In this document: piece after piece, positions 33,857 to 47,300 of the stretch | How the letters are laid out: the number at the start of each line of letters is the position of its first letter | How positions within the stretch are numbered: the stretch's first letter is position 1 | Assembly (NCBI RefSeq): GCF_000208865.1 | Contig: NC_018396.1 | Location: 3,157,101-3,221,100, forward strand | DNA from: Neospora caninum Liverpool | Lineage: Eukaryota > Apicomplexa > Conoidasida > Eucoccidiorida > Sarcocystidae | Direction of reading: 5' to 3' | DNA: 64,000 nt | Made by a program: the position numbers and the translations under genes | The notes under the pieces: generated by a model | What the model saw: the letters and a program-made list of their open reading frames with translations, nothing else | Told to the model about the DNA's origin: nothing | Database searches by the model: none

Positions 33857-36800
33857 CGGCACAGATGTGAAGGAGGGAGAAGCGGCGGCAGGAGACGAAG
33901 GCCGAGACAGTGGAGGAAGGAAAGGAGTGGAGAGATTCGCTGTGATAGATCTCTTTCTCACTGGCGCAGCTCGTGGACATATCCCCGAACCAAGACGCCT
34001 CCTTCACACGGGTTACGAGCACGTCTCCACGGACGCATGCTGAGGGCAATTTGGTACTGTTAATTGATGGAGACAAGAGGCAGGCATGTGGAGGAACACA
34101 AGGGGAACACAAATGGAGGAAGGTTCTTGTGTGGTCCTCGCCAGGGGAGGGCGATCGAGAGATGGGTCAAACACATCCTGTGAAAAGGCCCCCTTCTCCA
34201 GAGCCGTCGTTTTTGCTCGCTGTCGCTCGCTCTCACTCCTTTTCCTTATGGCCTTTCGCCTTCACAAACCAGGTTTGAATCCGCGTTCACTTTGCCCTCT
34301 TATATGAGGATGGGCCGGGAGAGCGCCAGCGTGCCCCCCACGACGGCAGCAAGAAAACGCAAAAAGCGTGCGGGTTCAGTCGCAACTCGCAGAATCTGTG
34401 TTTCTGCTGCATTACCACTAATCTACAGTCAAAGAAACACATGCAACAGGATGTGTAGGCAAGGGTTTTCCGCCCTCTCCTCCCTTTCAGACGTTTGCAA
34501 AAGACGACCTTCTGCCTTTCAGGATCCTTGTGCCTGCTTCAAACGGTTTTCCTCATGCTAACAGGTTTGTTGTGACGAAGTGTTAGTGACGCTTCGGTGC
34601 TCGTGTAGCCTCATGTTCGCCCCAGGAGAAAACATGTCGTCTCTACGTGATTCCTGTTTTTGCACGCCGCCTTTATGGTCTTTACACTCCCCCATAAAGA
34701 AAAGTTTTTGCCTCATCTTGAATTTTTCCCTCTGCTGTTCTTAGACCAAATGGGAGGTCCACGACTTTGGTTGACCCCTCTCGTGGTGCAAGTGTAAAAA
34801 CTTCATTGATTCCGAGTGGTTTTTGCTTCCTCGCAATATCTTGTGGTGTTCCGTTCATCGCCCTTGTGTTCTCCACCGTGGGGAAAAGACAGAGACCGGT
34901 CTTGTGTTTTCAAACGCAGCTGTTACCCGGCCTCTTCTCTCTGAGGACTTGGTCTGTAGCGAGAGCTGTCGTTCTCTTCTTCTCGGATACATTGTAGGTA
35001 ACAGCAAGTAGATATCTGATAGATACAGCCTCTCGCATCAACAAGGAAACTTTAGGCGTAAACCGTAGTCTCGGACGTACACAGATGGGAAGCGGCCAAG
35101 TGGTCACGCCCAACACTACCTTGTACACCAGCCTTCCAGTTTTCTAACACAAAACCTGACAACTCGATGGGGGGCTTCTCTGTCGCACGAAACGCTTTTC
35201 GACTCGACTCTTTTCGGGGGTTCCATTCCTTTCGCCGTCACAGCGAAACCCTGACGGTATCCCGTTCACGAAAAGCGGAAAGTGTTTGGCGTACCCCTAC
35301 GCATCGCCAAGTGAACGTCGGCTGACGTATTTTCGGCGTCAGTCGACTATTCCACGTAACATTAAAGTACGTGCAAGCCAGAGATGAGAGCTAACGAGCA
35401 GATGTGCTTGTTATCCGCAACGGTAGTAAGGGCTTCGACGCCTTCGTTCTAAAACAGACCGGTAGTCATCTGCACCAGTAAACTTCGTGACTCCAACAAC
35501 GACAAAACGACTTAACTCGGAGAAGGAAAACAGACGCACTCCTTTCTCGTGCCATCAATTCGGATGCTACAACCTTGAACGGAAAATATAGGGTTTTGAC
35601 GAGCGAAGGAAAAATCGATACGCTGGAGTGGCATTTCCAGCATCCAAAACACCTACACGGCGGCAAGGCTTCTTCAACGATAAGACGGGGCGAAACGGGG
35701 CTGACAAGGTAGTTGCAAAAAGAGGTTGCCTTCGCTGGGAGGCTGATTTGCCTCTGAAACGGATAGAGCGAAAGATGGTTGGTTCTAACGTTCGCTTGCT
35801 CGGATCCAGCAAACGACGTTGCCACGCCCGGGGGGTTTTCGTATAGCGGTGAGATTGTAAACTTTCCCAGTGGAAATATTTCGGAGCTACACCTGTTTTC
35901 TGGAAGAACATACTTTATTTGCGATACGGGCGAAATCGTTTTGTGAGTCCCCAGCGACTAACGCGAAATTTGAGTGAGGAAAACAGGGAAATGAGTATTC
36001 GCCCTCGACAAGAGTGCGAAGGAGCCAGCGAGAAAGGGAATTACAGGAAGGGCTGAGGGAAGAAGATACGACACAAATTCACTCGTCTACACAAACAGTT
36101 AGGAATAAGCATGGCGAGGGGTAGAAAGAGAACGGAAAAAGCCGATGCGTCGGCCACGAGTTGATACAAAACGTGAATCCAGGCGCTCCGTTCTCACAGT
36201 CGGGTAGATGATCGTTCGCTTCCGCAGCTGGTGTTTCCCCGACGAACACGAAAACGGAATGGAACCCCAGACTTCAACACTTTTCGCTGCTCTCGGTTCG
36301 CCACCTCAAGATGAAAGACATCCAACACGTGATTCCCTTTGTCTACAATGTGCCCGTTGGTATCAGCCTTCCTTGTTTACCTGAGACTACAGCATACAGC
36401 CCTGGCGCCGCCCCAGATTCCGGCGAACTCTTGCCGGTGGGGCCGTTACCTTCACAAAACAGAAAAAGCGCCCTCTGGAGCTCTTGTCGTTCCAAGTCCT
36501 TTGAAACTACGGTGCCTCCATATATGCCATGATGGCCCCAGGAACGGCAAGGTACTTGAACCCTCCCTTCAAAAGGGAGACTCGAACAGGTGTCGTTGAG
36601 GAACGGGCTATGCCAGGCGTTCTGGTCGTGACCGCTCTTTTTTTCACCAGCACATTGACTGATTGGACCTGGCATGTCTTGCTCGTTCTCCTGAGTGTGC
36701 CAAAGTCCCCTTCGCTTTCTCCCAATCGCTACGGAACGAAGCACGGGTTCCTCTCCCGTCTCCGAAGAAAGGCCCTCCCGGTTTTAAAGAAGGTTGAAGA

Positions 36801-37086
36801 GAACTTTCGATAGCCTGCTGACGGGAGAAAGCCTACCAGAACCAGTGATACCTAGGTGACACACACCGAGTCCTCTTTCACTTCTATCTGGGTGAATCGT
36901 CACCTCCGGGGTCCCACACAGCGGATTGCTGCACACCAAAAGCGCTTCAGTTTGTCTCTGCCTGTCTGACCACCGCTCAGACTGTTCACCCACAAGTCAA
37001 AGTTCGTTAGACTGTAGACAATCCCCAGAAAAGGAGAGGGTTGTCGGAGCAGAAACCTTCCAGGTGTAGAAATACGAGTGTACGGA
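33857..37086. other. Convergent intergenic region
   Basis: About 3.2 kb between the stop codons of convergent genes. Only short frames without domains are present. A sequence resembling a tRNA B-box (GGTTTGAATCC at about 34272) has no partner A-box or cloverleaf around it. Confidence 0.55.
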
Positions 37087-40000
37087 TCACAGGACGAGTC
37101 CTTTCACATCAGACCCCTCGCCGACGCCTCGGACTCCGAAAGAAAAGAATCTGTCGCCCATCGTGCAACTTGACAGCGACTTTGAGATATCTCGAGATTT
37201 GTCTTGGGACTGGTACAGGATACTTTTCTCAAAGGGCTTCTTCGGCCCGGTCTTTTCTGGTTCCGGCGGCACTTCTATCTTCACTGTCGCCGGTCGTCCT
37301 TCCATGGGGACTTGGTTTCTGAAATTCTGAAAGGAGGCAGACACCCACACACCAGAAAAGCACGACCCGGCCCGAAATAAGTGTGCACGGAGCGGAACAC
37401 AGAGAATGGGATGAGAAGAATAGCATCGAATCAGAGGCGTCTCCGACGGAGACACTGGAACTGGTAACCTCCGCTCGGCAGTTGGAGACTCCGCGCAGCA
37501 ACTGAATTATGGGAATGGAACTGGAATGATCAAACCTGCGGCATTCGTGCCGGGTCGCAATGGTCTCTCAGCGGGAGTCAGCCGCGAAACTCGAGAGCCA
37601 GGCAAAAACACAGGAAGATGAGATATATGCACGTCAAACGAGCTGAACATTCTCGAAACAAATGCTTTGCACCAGAAGACACAAATGGCGACGTCTGGAC
37701 GTACAAGTTGCAGAGTTCAGGTGGTCCCCGCTTTCTGCCGCCTCAAGCCCCGACCTGAGATAAGCTAAGCTGCCGGAATGCAGTCGAACGACGGCGCCCC
37801 CATTGCATATCTGCACTCAACACCTGTACATCGTGAGGGCGCCGTGTTTCGTGTGCTTCCTTACCGAGGGGACATCCCACTGTAGTCCCTCGTAGACCCA
37901 CACGGGTTTTCCAGCCTCCCGTTGTAGGTGCCAGTACTCGAGAACTTGGATGTCCGTTTGATCAAAGATGCAGTTTTCTGTTTCGCGCTTGACAGCAGCA
38001 ACGCTGTCTCTCAGTTTCTGAGGGATCTTGCAGATGTCGTTGACGTCTGGGACAAGACGACCGCACACTTCCCTGAATTTTCTGGTCATCCACGAGTCAC
38101 CCTTTCCTTCCTGGTGTCTGAGCGCTCCGCCTTCGGGGCCCTCGCCACAGGGCCCGCCGGTCAGGTAGTCATCTCCGTCCCATCCAGCGTAGTACTCTCT
38201 GTAAGCGTCGGGATCGAACCACAGCCCGCCTTCAAACGCGTCGCTGTGCCGTGCATCCTCGAGAGACGCGCCGCCCCACCTTTCTTCGTCGAAGGACTCA
38301 ATACTCCCACGGCTATATCTTCGACCGGCTGCAACGGGCGAGAAAGGCACGGCGTTCTGTGTCGGCGCGTCCTGTGACGAGCCCAGCTCGTTCGACTCTC
38401 TGGCCCGACGTTTTAAATTCTCGGTACCCTTCCCTTGGTGAATCGACCAGGAATCGAGCGATCCCGCAAAGCGTGAAAATACTCCCCTATTGCCGAGGAT
38501 ATCCCAATCCTCTTCAGACGGGCAAAAGAGTGTCCCACCCCTTTCGCGGTCTCGACCACATAGGTCTTCGCTCTCAAGTTCTTCGCTTTTCTTCTTGTCG
38601 GGTTTCTTCACTTCCAGAGTTGAAAGAAGCGGCGTCTTCCTCCGATCCCAGGAAGGCCGCTTGATCGGGACGTGCGCCGTGATCAAAAAGTCCTCAAGCC
38701 TGGAAGGAATGCGGACGTTCTCGTCCTCGACTGGGGCCCGACTGTAACCTGAGGGAGGCTCGGCATTGAGAGCCGAGAGCGGAAAGGGAGACGGTCTGGG
38801 TCGACATCCAGAACAGGACTGGACGCACTGACCCAAGACCCCGATGTGGCGCTCGATATCCGTGCCGTCCAGGAATGCGGGATCGTAAAAGTTCCTCGAC
38901 CCTTCATAGCGCACATGCATTCGCGGCGGGGGCCGAGCAGACGCTTCACCACCCTCACTGTCGTCAGGCGCCACGTCTTTCTTCGGCGGACCGCCCACGG
39001 CCTGCACAGGCAAGGTCTTCCTAACCAAGGTAGCGCCGAGCGGGGATTCGTCGCCCGCGCCCTGGCCCCAACGGCTTTTCTCGTCGACTTGCCGGCGGAC
39101 AAAAGCGGTCGGGACGGACGCGGACCACGTGCGCCGTGTATAGACAGCCAAGAGCTCGTACAGCGTCTTTGTCGCGATAATCCGGTCCGCGCCGAACACG
39201 TCTTCCGGCGAAGGCCCCTGCCAGTAGTCTGCCTCGTCGAAGCTTTCCTCGTCCCCCTCCCGGTCGACAGTCGCAGGCTTCGTGAGCCGCATACGTTTAA
39301 CCAGGGTATCTGAACACGTCGCACAGAGGGAGGAAAAAGCCGAGAAACCGTGTATGATCCTAGCGCTGAGCAAAGCATCGAACGAAGCGAGACGTACTCC
39401 ACCGCGTCTGAAATCAAGAAACCGAAAGCGTCACGTCGTCGAACCCCGCGCTCACGAGTCGGCATCCTCTCATGTCCGCGCGGGGTGCGTACGTAAGCAT
39501 GTGGTACCGGCGTGTTCACGCCTGCCACTGCAGCCGTAGAACAGTATCCGTGAAGAACTACGCAGTGCTTGGCCTTCCAAGCGTAGAAACGCGTCCTTTG
39601 GGCGTCCGCACTTTTTCGTGCATGCCCTGGGCAGTTCCCGCCGGATCTCTCCCGTAGGCACCATACGACAAAACGTCTTGCGTGAAGTTGCAGATATATT
39701 CGAGACTCGAGGGCCGCAAAGAGTCCTGTGATAACCTCCCGCGCTGTCTTCGTTTTTCTCTCCCCTCCTGTCTGTGAGGCAATTTCTCTGCACCGTGCGC
39801 GCGGTCCGCAACCGGCATGCGCGGTTTGTCCCCCGTTGACAAAGTATTCGTGTCCAGCTGTCTCGCAGCCTCTCTCGCACCTCGACCGGCGCCCACCCCG
39901 AGAGTTTGTCGGCACTTGCGCCTCCTGCGGGCCCTCGAAATGTCTCACCTTTGTCCTCGATTGCCCAGTTAGCCGGGACCAGATCTTCGCAGGCTTGGAG

Positions 40001-40471
40001 CACTCGCCGATGCCAGCGACGGGACAAGGCACGCAGCGGATCGCGTAGGGAGCGCTCGATGTCCCCGTCCATCTGACGGCGCGCCTCTTTATCTGCCTTG
40101 ATTTGAACTTCTTCCATGGACTCGACGACGGACTGGACGCGTTTCCGGAAGCTCTGCAGAGCCGCCCGTTGCCTCCTGACCTCCTCCCTCACCGGGTTTC
40201 CCAACGCACCTCCGGCGGTGGAGGTCGTCCCGCTTGAACGCGACTGCGTAGAATCCAAGGAAGGATTTCTGGTCCTTTCTGAGTGCTCGAGTCGGACACG
40301 GACAGGCATGCGAAGCGGCGCACCTCCCGCGAGACCAGGCTCCGGGCCCGAGGTGTCCGTTTGGCTCGCATCGCCTAGATCCAGAAAAGAAATGTGCGGA
40401 CATCCCCTGTCCTCCTCAGTTCCACTCGAGGTTCCGGAACCTGTCCCGTCTTCTCCCGAGGCGGAGAGCAT
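37087..40471 (-). CDS. Conserved-looking protein of unknown function, 735 aa, three exons
   Basis: Model: 40471-39949, 39309-37865, 37326-37087. Introns have ACAAAG|GTGAGA...TTCAG|ATACC (phase 1) and CCCTCG|GTAAGG...TTTCAG|AATTTC (phase 0), and the total closes at 2208 nt. Exon 1 ends in a helical, charged region (EEVQIKADKEARRQMDGDIE, then WHRRVLQACEDLVPANWAIE). Exon 2 begins TLVKRMRLTKPAT and has an ordered-looking start (RIIATKTLYELLAVYTRRTW), a long acidic/polar middle, and an ordered end (VLEYWHLQREAGKPVWVYEG). Exon 3 is short and basic. No signal peptide or transmembrane helix is seen. I do not recognise a family. The ATG at 40471 is the first in frame. The frame is open somewhat further upstream, past a possible splice acceptor (GCGTAG|ACAG), so an additional 5' exon is possible. 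Confidence 0.7.
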
Positions 40472-43400
40472 CCCGGTGGACAGCTGTCTACGCGACACAA
40501 AACGGAAAACGTAGGCAGGGGAGGTGTTTGCCTCCTAGTCTACTGCATGCGGGGTACGGGGGGTTCCCGTAGCTGGAAGCCAGCGTGGCGGGTCAGCAGG
40601 AAGAGCACAACCTCCGCGAAGGCAAATGACTCCCAGCTTGGAGTTCGCAAAAGGTCCGCGCCGAAAGAGGCAAACAGGCAGCAGGCGGGGCGGAAAGGCC
40701 GTGCACCCGCTCTTTTGAGACACGAGAAGAAGTCCCTTGACTGGGAATGCGCTCACACAGGAAAACAGGACCCTACAAAGTTCCTGTCAACGGGAAGAAA
40801 CGAAAAGAGCCGGCAGAATATGAACCGACTCACGGTGCAATCAAAACGGGAGGGGAAGGAACGGCGCTACGGGAGAGAAACGAACCTGATGGAGGCGACA
40901 CGGCAACCTTGGTTCCGAGGAAAAGGGACAAAGAAGACAGCGGAGCCCAAGACAAGGGAGAAAACCGCACACTGCATCAAGAACAGGGAAGAAAGAAGGG
41001 ACTCGACCCTCGGCCACGCGTACATTCTAGCGGTCGCTTGTCGCGGCAACTGCTGTCCTGCGGAGACTCGGGTTGGGGACGAGCCCTGGGATGTCGCGGA
41101 GCGATATTTTTTCACCGACGGTTATTGGTAAGGCTTCTTGCAAGAACTGTTTGCCGAGAAGATCCCCGAAAAGGCGCAGGTCCTTTGTTTGCCGCGTGAA
41201 GCGACCCGTGACCGTTTAGTTGCCCTAGGCCACGCCTTGGCAGATTTTTGCCTCGCCCGCGCGTTTTTCTTTGTGGAACGCGGCAAGCGAACCCCGCATG
41301 AACACCTCTCCCTGAGGAACGAGCGCTCGCCTTTTCGTCTTTCCAAGGATTTGGGGGAGAAGATGAAGCCACGATGTGTACTGAGAAAGAGCAAAGGAAG
41401 AGGCGAAAAGGATTGAAAGCCGCACGCAGCCGTTGACCCTTGAGAGGCGGAGGGTGAGGTGGACTCAGGTCAGAACAGCCTGCTTGCCGTGCGTGACACA
41501 CACGGCGAAATAACGAGAAAACGCGAGTTACACCACCGTACTGGGAATCGGGTTTCCTGCAAAATCTCTCTTTTCGACGCCCTTTCCTGAGGAGGGCGAA
41601 AACCCAACGCCTTATACGCCGTCGATTCAGAGGCGAAAATCGACAAACCTGCGCACAGAGGCCAGCTGCTCGTGCGGCTCGGAGCGCAGCGGCTAGCTGC
41701 CTAACAAAGAGGGGGAGTTCCTGAGTGTCGCGGACGGCGACGCACCCCCTCGTGCGACGTCTTCGCCACAGATTCGCCAACTTGGCAGTATCTCGAATCC
41801 CTTTCCCTGAGCCTGGGTAGGGTCTGATTCGCCGGAGTGTTTGAGGCACAACGCGGGATGTACCAGAAAGAGCGAACCGTCGAAAAAAGAACTCCCCCGG
41901 CGGTTTGTTGTATACGGGTAGGGAGAGAGGGCTCTCTCTCCTTCGGGGAAAAAACCAAATTGAATATCTCATGACATTCGTACAGCTTGTATGCAAATGG
42001 TGGTTTCTCAAGAGTCCGCTGGACACCACGATAAACTCAATGCACTTCACATGATGGTCATGAAAAGCACAATAGAGCTTATGGATGAAGAGGACGGTTA
42101 CCGGAACAGGGAACAAGACACTCTCCAGTAGACCGACAAGCTTTCTGGACGGCCATCAGATTCGCTGGCCTTTTCCACTTCACACGCCTGCTCTTGTACA
42201 CTCACCACCACACGCCTGGGCCGCTGCTCACCTGTGCTTCCTGGTGGCGCTGCATTTCTACGCTCTTTTGTTCGATTTTCGAGTCGCGAAGCCCGATTCG
42301 CTTTCGAGGCTTTTCCTCCTTGCCTAGTTCCAGCCCGCCCGTGGCGTGTTCAAACCCTGATCCCCGGAACCAAAACGAACTGGCGTTTCTCAGGTTCGTA
42401 CGAACACAGAGTCGAACTACGCATTCTCACTCTCATCCGCGAGGCCAGTGTTTCGCCGCGAGTCTGCGCGGCACGCTCTTTTCGTGTGTAGAGATTCCCC
42501 GGAATTTCCCCTCTCTTCGCCAGTGTAGTTCGTCCGCACAGCTGGGAGCCTGCTTCGCCCGGCTCCACCGAACCCCCCAGGTCAAACTGCGGCTTTCTGT
42601 TGCTCGTGACGCCTGTCGACGCCCCGAAACTTGAACATCCACCGTGGAATTCACGTGGAAAGAAACGGGAAACAACAACACCTGTGAAACGCCAGACCTC
42701 TGCTGAACGACAGAGACATCGTGGACTTAAAGACCCCCTCTCGCTCCAGCTCTGAGACACACTCGCGGTCGCGTAGCATAAAAGTTTTTTCACGCGTAAG
42801 GCGCTAAGCGGTCCACAGCTGCCACGTGCTGCCAGAAATGCTACAAATTGCTGCTGAACATAGCAGAGTTCGGCAGCCTCATTTCCCCCCCAACCGCCTC
42901 TCCTTAGAGTGGTTTCTACTCAGCCCCGTAGAGTTGCTCCGGGGACTGTAGACAGTTTTCGGGGAACTCCGGGTGACTGTCTCTGCCGTCGGAGGTTCGT
43001 CTCGGAGAAAGTGCCTGAGAGGGGCCGAGCCTACTCACGCGTTTTGCAACGTTGACGAAAGGCAGCATACACCAGTTTCTATCCAAACAGCGGGGAAGGT
43101 AGGAAGTCGCTTCATCGATGCCTGCCTTTCAACAGACCACATTCCTTCCGTCGCCACTATGGTAGAGTATCTGGAGAGCACCTCCTAGGAGCTACAGGAA
43201 GCCCAGGAAAAGCCTTCTCAGCTGGATGTGTGCATTCGAAGCCGAGTGTCTCTGGAGGCTGTGTCGTAGCGTTTTGAGAAATGACATCAGTCTGTTTTGA
43301 AACAGCAACGTCAGCGAATCTTTTTTTGGGAAAAGGCATGCTTCTAAAGTTCTTGGTTCCAGCTGCGAAAAAGGCGCCTCGGCAGCAGCTCCACCCTACG

Positions 43401-44317
43401 CATTTTCGAACAGTGAGTGCTCCCACGGAAATTGCGCTATTGCAAATGTCGGACCCACCTGCACTCAACATAAACTTCATTCGATTGTCTACCACCCACA
43501 AACAGCCCGCACTTCGGCCCTCGGTGCCTACTGAACCTGCCTCCGTTTTCCCATGCAGAAACAGAAAACGGGAAAGAAGCTTCATTACGGCTAGCCACGG
43601 GAGGCGCGAAGCAGCAAAGCAAACTCGCACGTCTCTGGCGGTCGCCTCAGTGCCACGAAACGCAGTGACCGTCAGACCGTCTCTTCAGCGTAGCGCAGGA
43701 AACGCACTCTCAGGTCCCCGCCTTCCGCTTTCTTTCACCCGGCCCGGGAACTGTCCCTTTCGCTCCCTTACCACATCTCCTCCCCCTTCTCGCCCAGGAA
43801 ATGTCGCTTCATTCCCTTCCCTCTCTTCTCTTTGTCACCCTCTGCCCGCTTATCTGTGCTCCCCTCCCTTTCCGCCGTCCTATCTTTCCGGACGGTCTGT
43901 TTTTCTGTTCCCCTGTTGCCTCGTTCCCACGTATCCCTGTCCTTTACCCTTTGTAGATTCTCGCGCCACTCCTTCGCACGCGTTTTGAGTTCATTCGAAC
44001 CCATCGACAAGTGGTCTCTACCTTATGCGGAGAAACCCCCAACGCCCGCACACAAACGCTAGCCCCCCCCTTCTTTTCCTTTCCTGACTCTATCGAAGGC
44101 TGCGCCGCAACGCCGGTCCACCTCCGTGGACAGCTGAAAGCCGACGAGTAGCGTCTCGGGGACTCCTCTCGCCTCTCCCGCTGTTTGTGGCCTGCCTGCG
44201 GTGGAGCCCAACGCGCCTGTGCCAAGTATGCCTGTAACCGCCGTCGCGGTGGGCGTGGAGCCCAACGCGGTCGCAGGGAGTCTTCGATGTGAAGCACAGT
44301 CACCTGCGCCGGTGCGG
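40472..44317. other. Intergenic region between the 735-aa gene and the CBM48-PP2C gene
   Basis: About 3.8 kb: the upstream region of the 735-aa gene and the 3' UTR of the phosphatase gene, both on the minus strand. Long but domain-free frames occur (40394-41131 plus, 41112-42116 minus, 43281-43988 plus). They lack signal peptides, motifs and convincing start contexts. A 15-bp direct repeat GTGGAGCCCAACGCG lies at 44201-44215 and 44255-44269, with a diverged inverted copy near 44328-44345. Confidence 0.5.
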
Positions 44318-47300
44318 TCAGATGCTGGCGCGTTCGGCTCTACCCTCGACCTCTTCCCCACGAGTCACCCAGCAAGCAACAACGGTAATGTCGTCCATCT
44401 TGCCGCCCATAAAGTGTGTGTTGGCTCGCCGCGCGTGTTTCATGAACGGCGTCTTCGCCAGGGGGCTGCGGCTGCAGGAACACCCGCGAGAGGACCAAGA
44501 CACACACACGAGCGTCTCCACATGCGCTTGGCTTTCCAAGTTCGATTTTGAATTTTCACAGATCACCACCGCTCTGTATCGATGCCAAAGGCCCCCCGGC
44601 TACGTGTGATCGCTACCGTCGTGCGCGCCTCCTCGAAGCTTTTGTCTTCTCGTTCTCTCTGACTGCCTCTCTCGCGCGTACCGCCTACTCATTTCCGTCA
44701 CAGCCTCCCGTCATCACGTCGCATTCCGCTCCTCCCCTTCCCCCAGTCTTCGCTGGGTCTTCGCGGCTCATCTGTTCTCCCCCCTCTTCCTCGCCCTACC
44801 TCTCTATCTCTCTCTGTGCACCTTCCTCTCTGTAACCTCTCTGCCTCTCTACCTTTTACGCCTCTGTCTCCATCTCCCCCCAGCGCCTCCCTTTCTCCTC
44901 TCTCCGTCTGCCGTGCACTCTGTCTCTTCCCATCTCTCTCCTCTCGGGCCTCTGCACCACCTGGCCCCTCCGCTTTTCGTCCTCACCTTTTGTAGGCAGC
45001 AGCTTCGGCGACGGCGGCGGCGACCGCCTGTGCGCTCGTGGCTCGGGCGGTGTCCCCGAGGACTTCTGCCTCGTAGGGACTGAGCGCGAGGTTCGCCAGG
45101 GCGCAGATTTCGTAGTCGAACAGGTTGTCGAAGACGCCGTCTGTGCCGAGAAGCACAAGGTCACCCTCCTGGGCGTGGACGGAGTACGCCTGGGCCATGT
45201 CAGGAGTGTCTTGCGGGAGCATGGTGGCGTTTCGCAAGACGCGAACCAGCGTCTCTTTCCCCTGCGCAGCGAGGGCCTGGTACTCGCTTGGCCGAGGCAA
45301 GCAGGAGAGCTGGAAGGGACAGTTGAACTGGTGTTGCTGCTCCTGGGACCGATGCGCACACGTCATGCGGCAGAGGCGATGCTCTCGACGCAGGACCATC
45401 ATCGCGCTGTCGCCCAAACTCGCGATGCCGAGACGCCCCCTCAAGCCGTCCAGACACACCACGAGGGCTGTCGAGCTGCCGAAGCTGCGCGCCTCCTTGA
45501 ATCCTTCCCTCAAAATGCGGAGCGCCTTCCTGGCTGCTTCGTCCACGCGCCCGCCGGACACCGCCCCCTCAGACGACGCCACACACGAAGTGGGCGTCGC
45601 AGGCAAATCGGCAGACACACAGGAGACCGGCGGCGACGGAGAGAAGCCCTCGGGCGAGCGCGGACACGGCCGCTTCCCCCGCGCGCCCGCGTCCTCGCCT
45701 TTCCCCTCGCCGACACTCTCTGTAAGAGGCGGGTCACTGCATGCAGCCTCGCCAACAGGCGGCGAAGAGGGCGAGGCTGGCCTCGAGCCGTCTCCGCCCC
45801 GAGGCCCCTGCGAGAACGCGAGCGACGACGCTCTCTCTGCTCCTCTCTCCGCCGCTGTCTCGGCCTCTCCGCTTCTCCGCACGGCTCCACCCCCGGTTCC
45901 TCCACGGCCTCGTCCGTCTCCGGTTTGCTCGCCGCGGGGCGACGCCAGTCCCTCTGCTCTCCCACCGGCTGCCTCTGCGTCCTGGAAGTCGCGGAACCAA
46001 GGCTCCGCGACCGCGGCTCGCCAACAGCCGACCATCAACTCCTCCGCAAACATGCGCGGGTTGAGGCCGAAGCTTTCCCATTCGCCGACGCCATCTGCGA
46101 CTCCCACGCAGACGGCGGCCGCCGCCGTGCTCACGCCCCTCGTGTCTCTGCTTCGGGGCGGTGCCGCGAAGGGTGACGTGGAGTGCGAGCCGGAGAGACT
46201 CTTGTTCCCCACCTCAGGAATGAGCGAAGAGATCTGCTCGGTAAGCCGAGCGTCGCCTGGACCCGACGCAATGAAAAACGCGTCTGCTCCTCCACTCTCC
46301 AGCTTGTCAGGATGCGGAAGCATGTAGGCCCCGCACTGGAGACACAGGCGCTGCGCCCGTCTCTCTTCGAAACCAGAGGCGCTCTCCTCTCTGCTCTCCT
46401 CCCTGCTTTCTTCGCCGCTTTCTTCGCCGCTTTCTTCGCTGTCTTCCTGGTGTTCTGCTGTCTGGAGCGCTTCGCGCGTCCTCGCCGCCCTGGCGTGCGT
46501 GCCGTCTTCACAGGTGTCTTCGTCTCCGCCCTTCCCGTCCGTTAGTCTGCGTCGCCTCGAGCCTGGCCTCCACTGCGCCAAGTCCCCGCCGGTTTTTTCT
46601 CGCTCTGCATGCGCCTGGGTGAGCTCGAGGAGAATCTCGGGCCCGTGGAGGTGCGCCAGCACTTGCGCTGGCCATGTCGACTCCTGCGTGGTCGTGCCTC
46701 TGCGCGTGGAGCCGTCACCCTGGGGCGTTCCGCGGAGCGGCACAGACCCTCGCTCAGAAGCGGAGACAGAGCGGAAGACGCCGCCTGGGCCCAGAGAGAC
46801 AGTGGAAGGGCGAGTTTTCGGAGAACGGAGACTGCCGACGGCCTCTGACGCCGAAGCTCGCCCGGCAGCTTCTGCATGCGCGGGACTCGCGCCAGCGACG
46901 CTGCTCAGCGCAGCCTTCAGAGAGGCTGCGGCCTCGAGCGAAGCCAGAGACGCATGCAGCGGAGAGGACGGAAAAGAAGTCGAGGACAAGGCAGATGCAC
47001 AGAACGAAGCGAAGACGCCGGACGCCTTCGGAGAGGAAACAGAAGAGCACGGGGGAGAAGCGCTTGCCGCTTCCGGCGAGGGCAGAGGACGCGCGTGGCG
47101 GAGGGCGTGCGAAAGCGAAGGCGCGTGAGCCTGAGAGAAGAGAGACGGATGCGAGGAAAGACGACGAAAAGGATGGGACTGATCGAGGCAACAAACAGAC
47201 TCGATATCTTTAGTTCCTCGAGAAAGCGTCGGAACTGCAAAAGTATCGAGAAAGGACGCGGTCGGCTCTCCTTTCCTCGTAGAGTCTCTGTCGGAGTACA

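Noticed and set aside
34255..34310. GGTTTGAATCC as a tRNA B-box
   Set aside because: No A-box or foldable acceptor and anticodon arms at the right distance.
41112..42116. Open minus-strand frame of 334 codons
   Set aside because: Very basic composition with scattered Cys and Trp, no domain or signal peptide, overlapping frames on the other strand, and it lies upstream of the 735-aa gene where GC-rich DNA gives chance frames.
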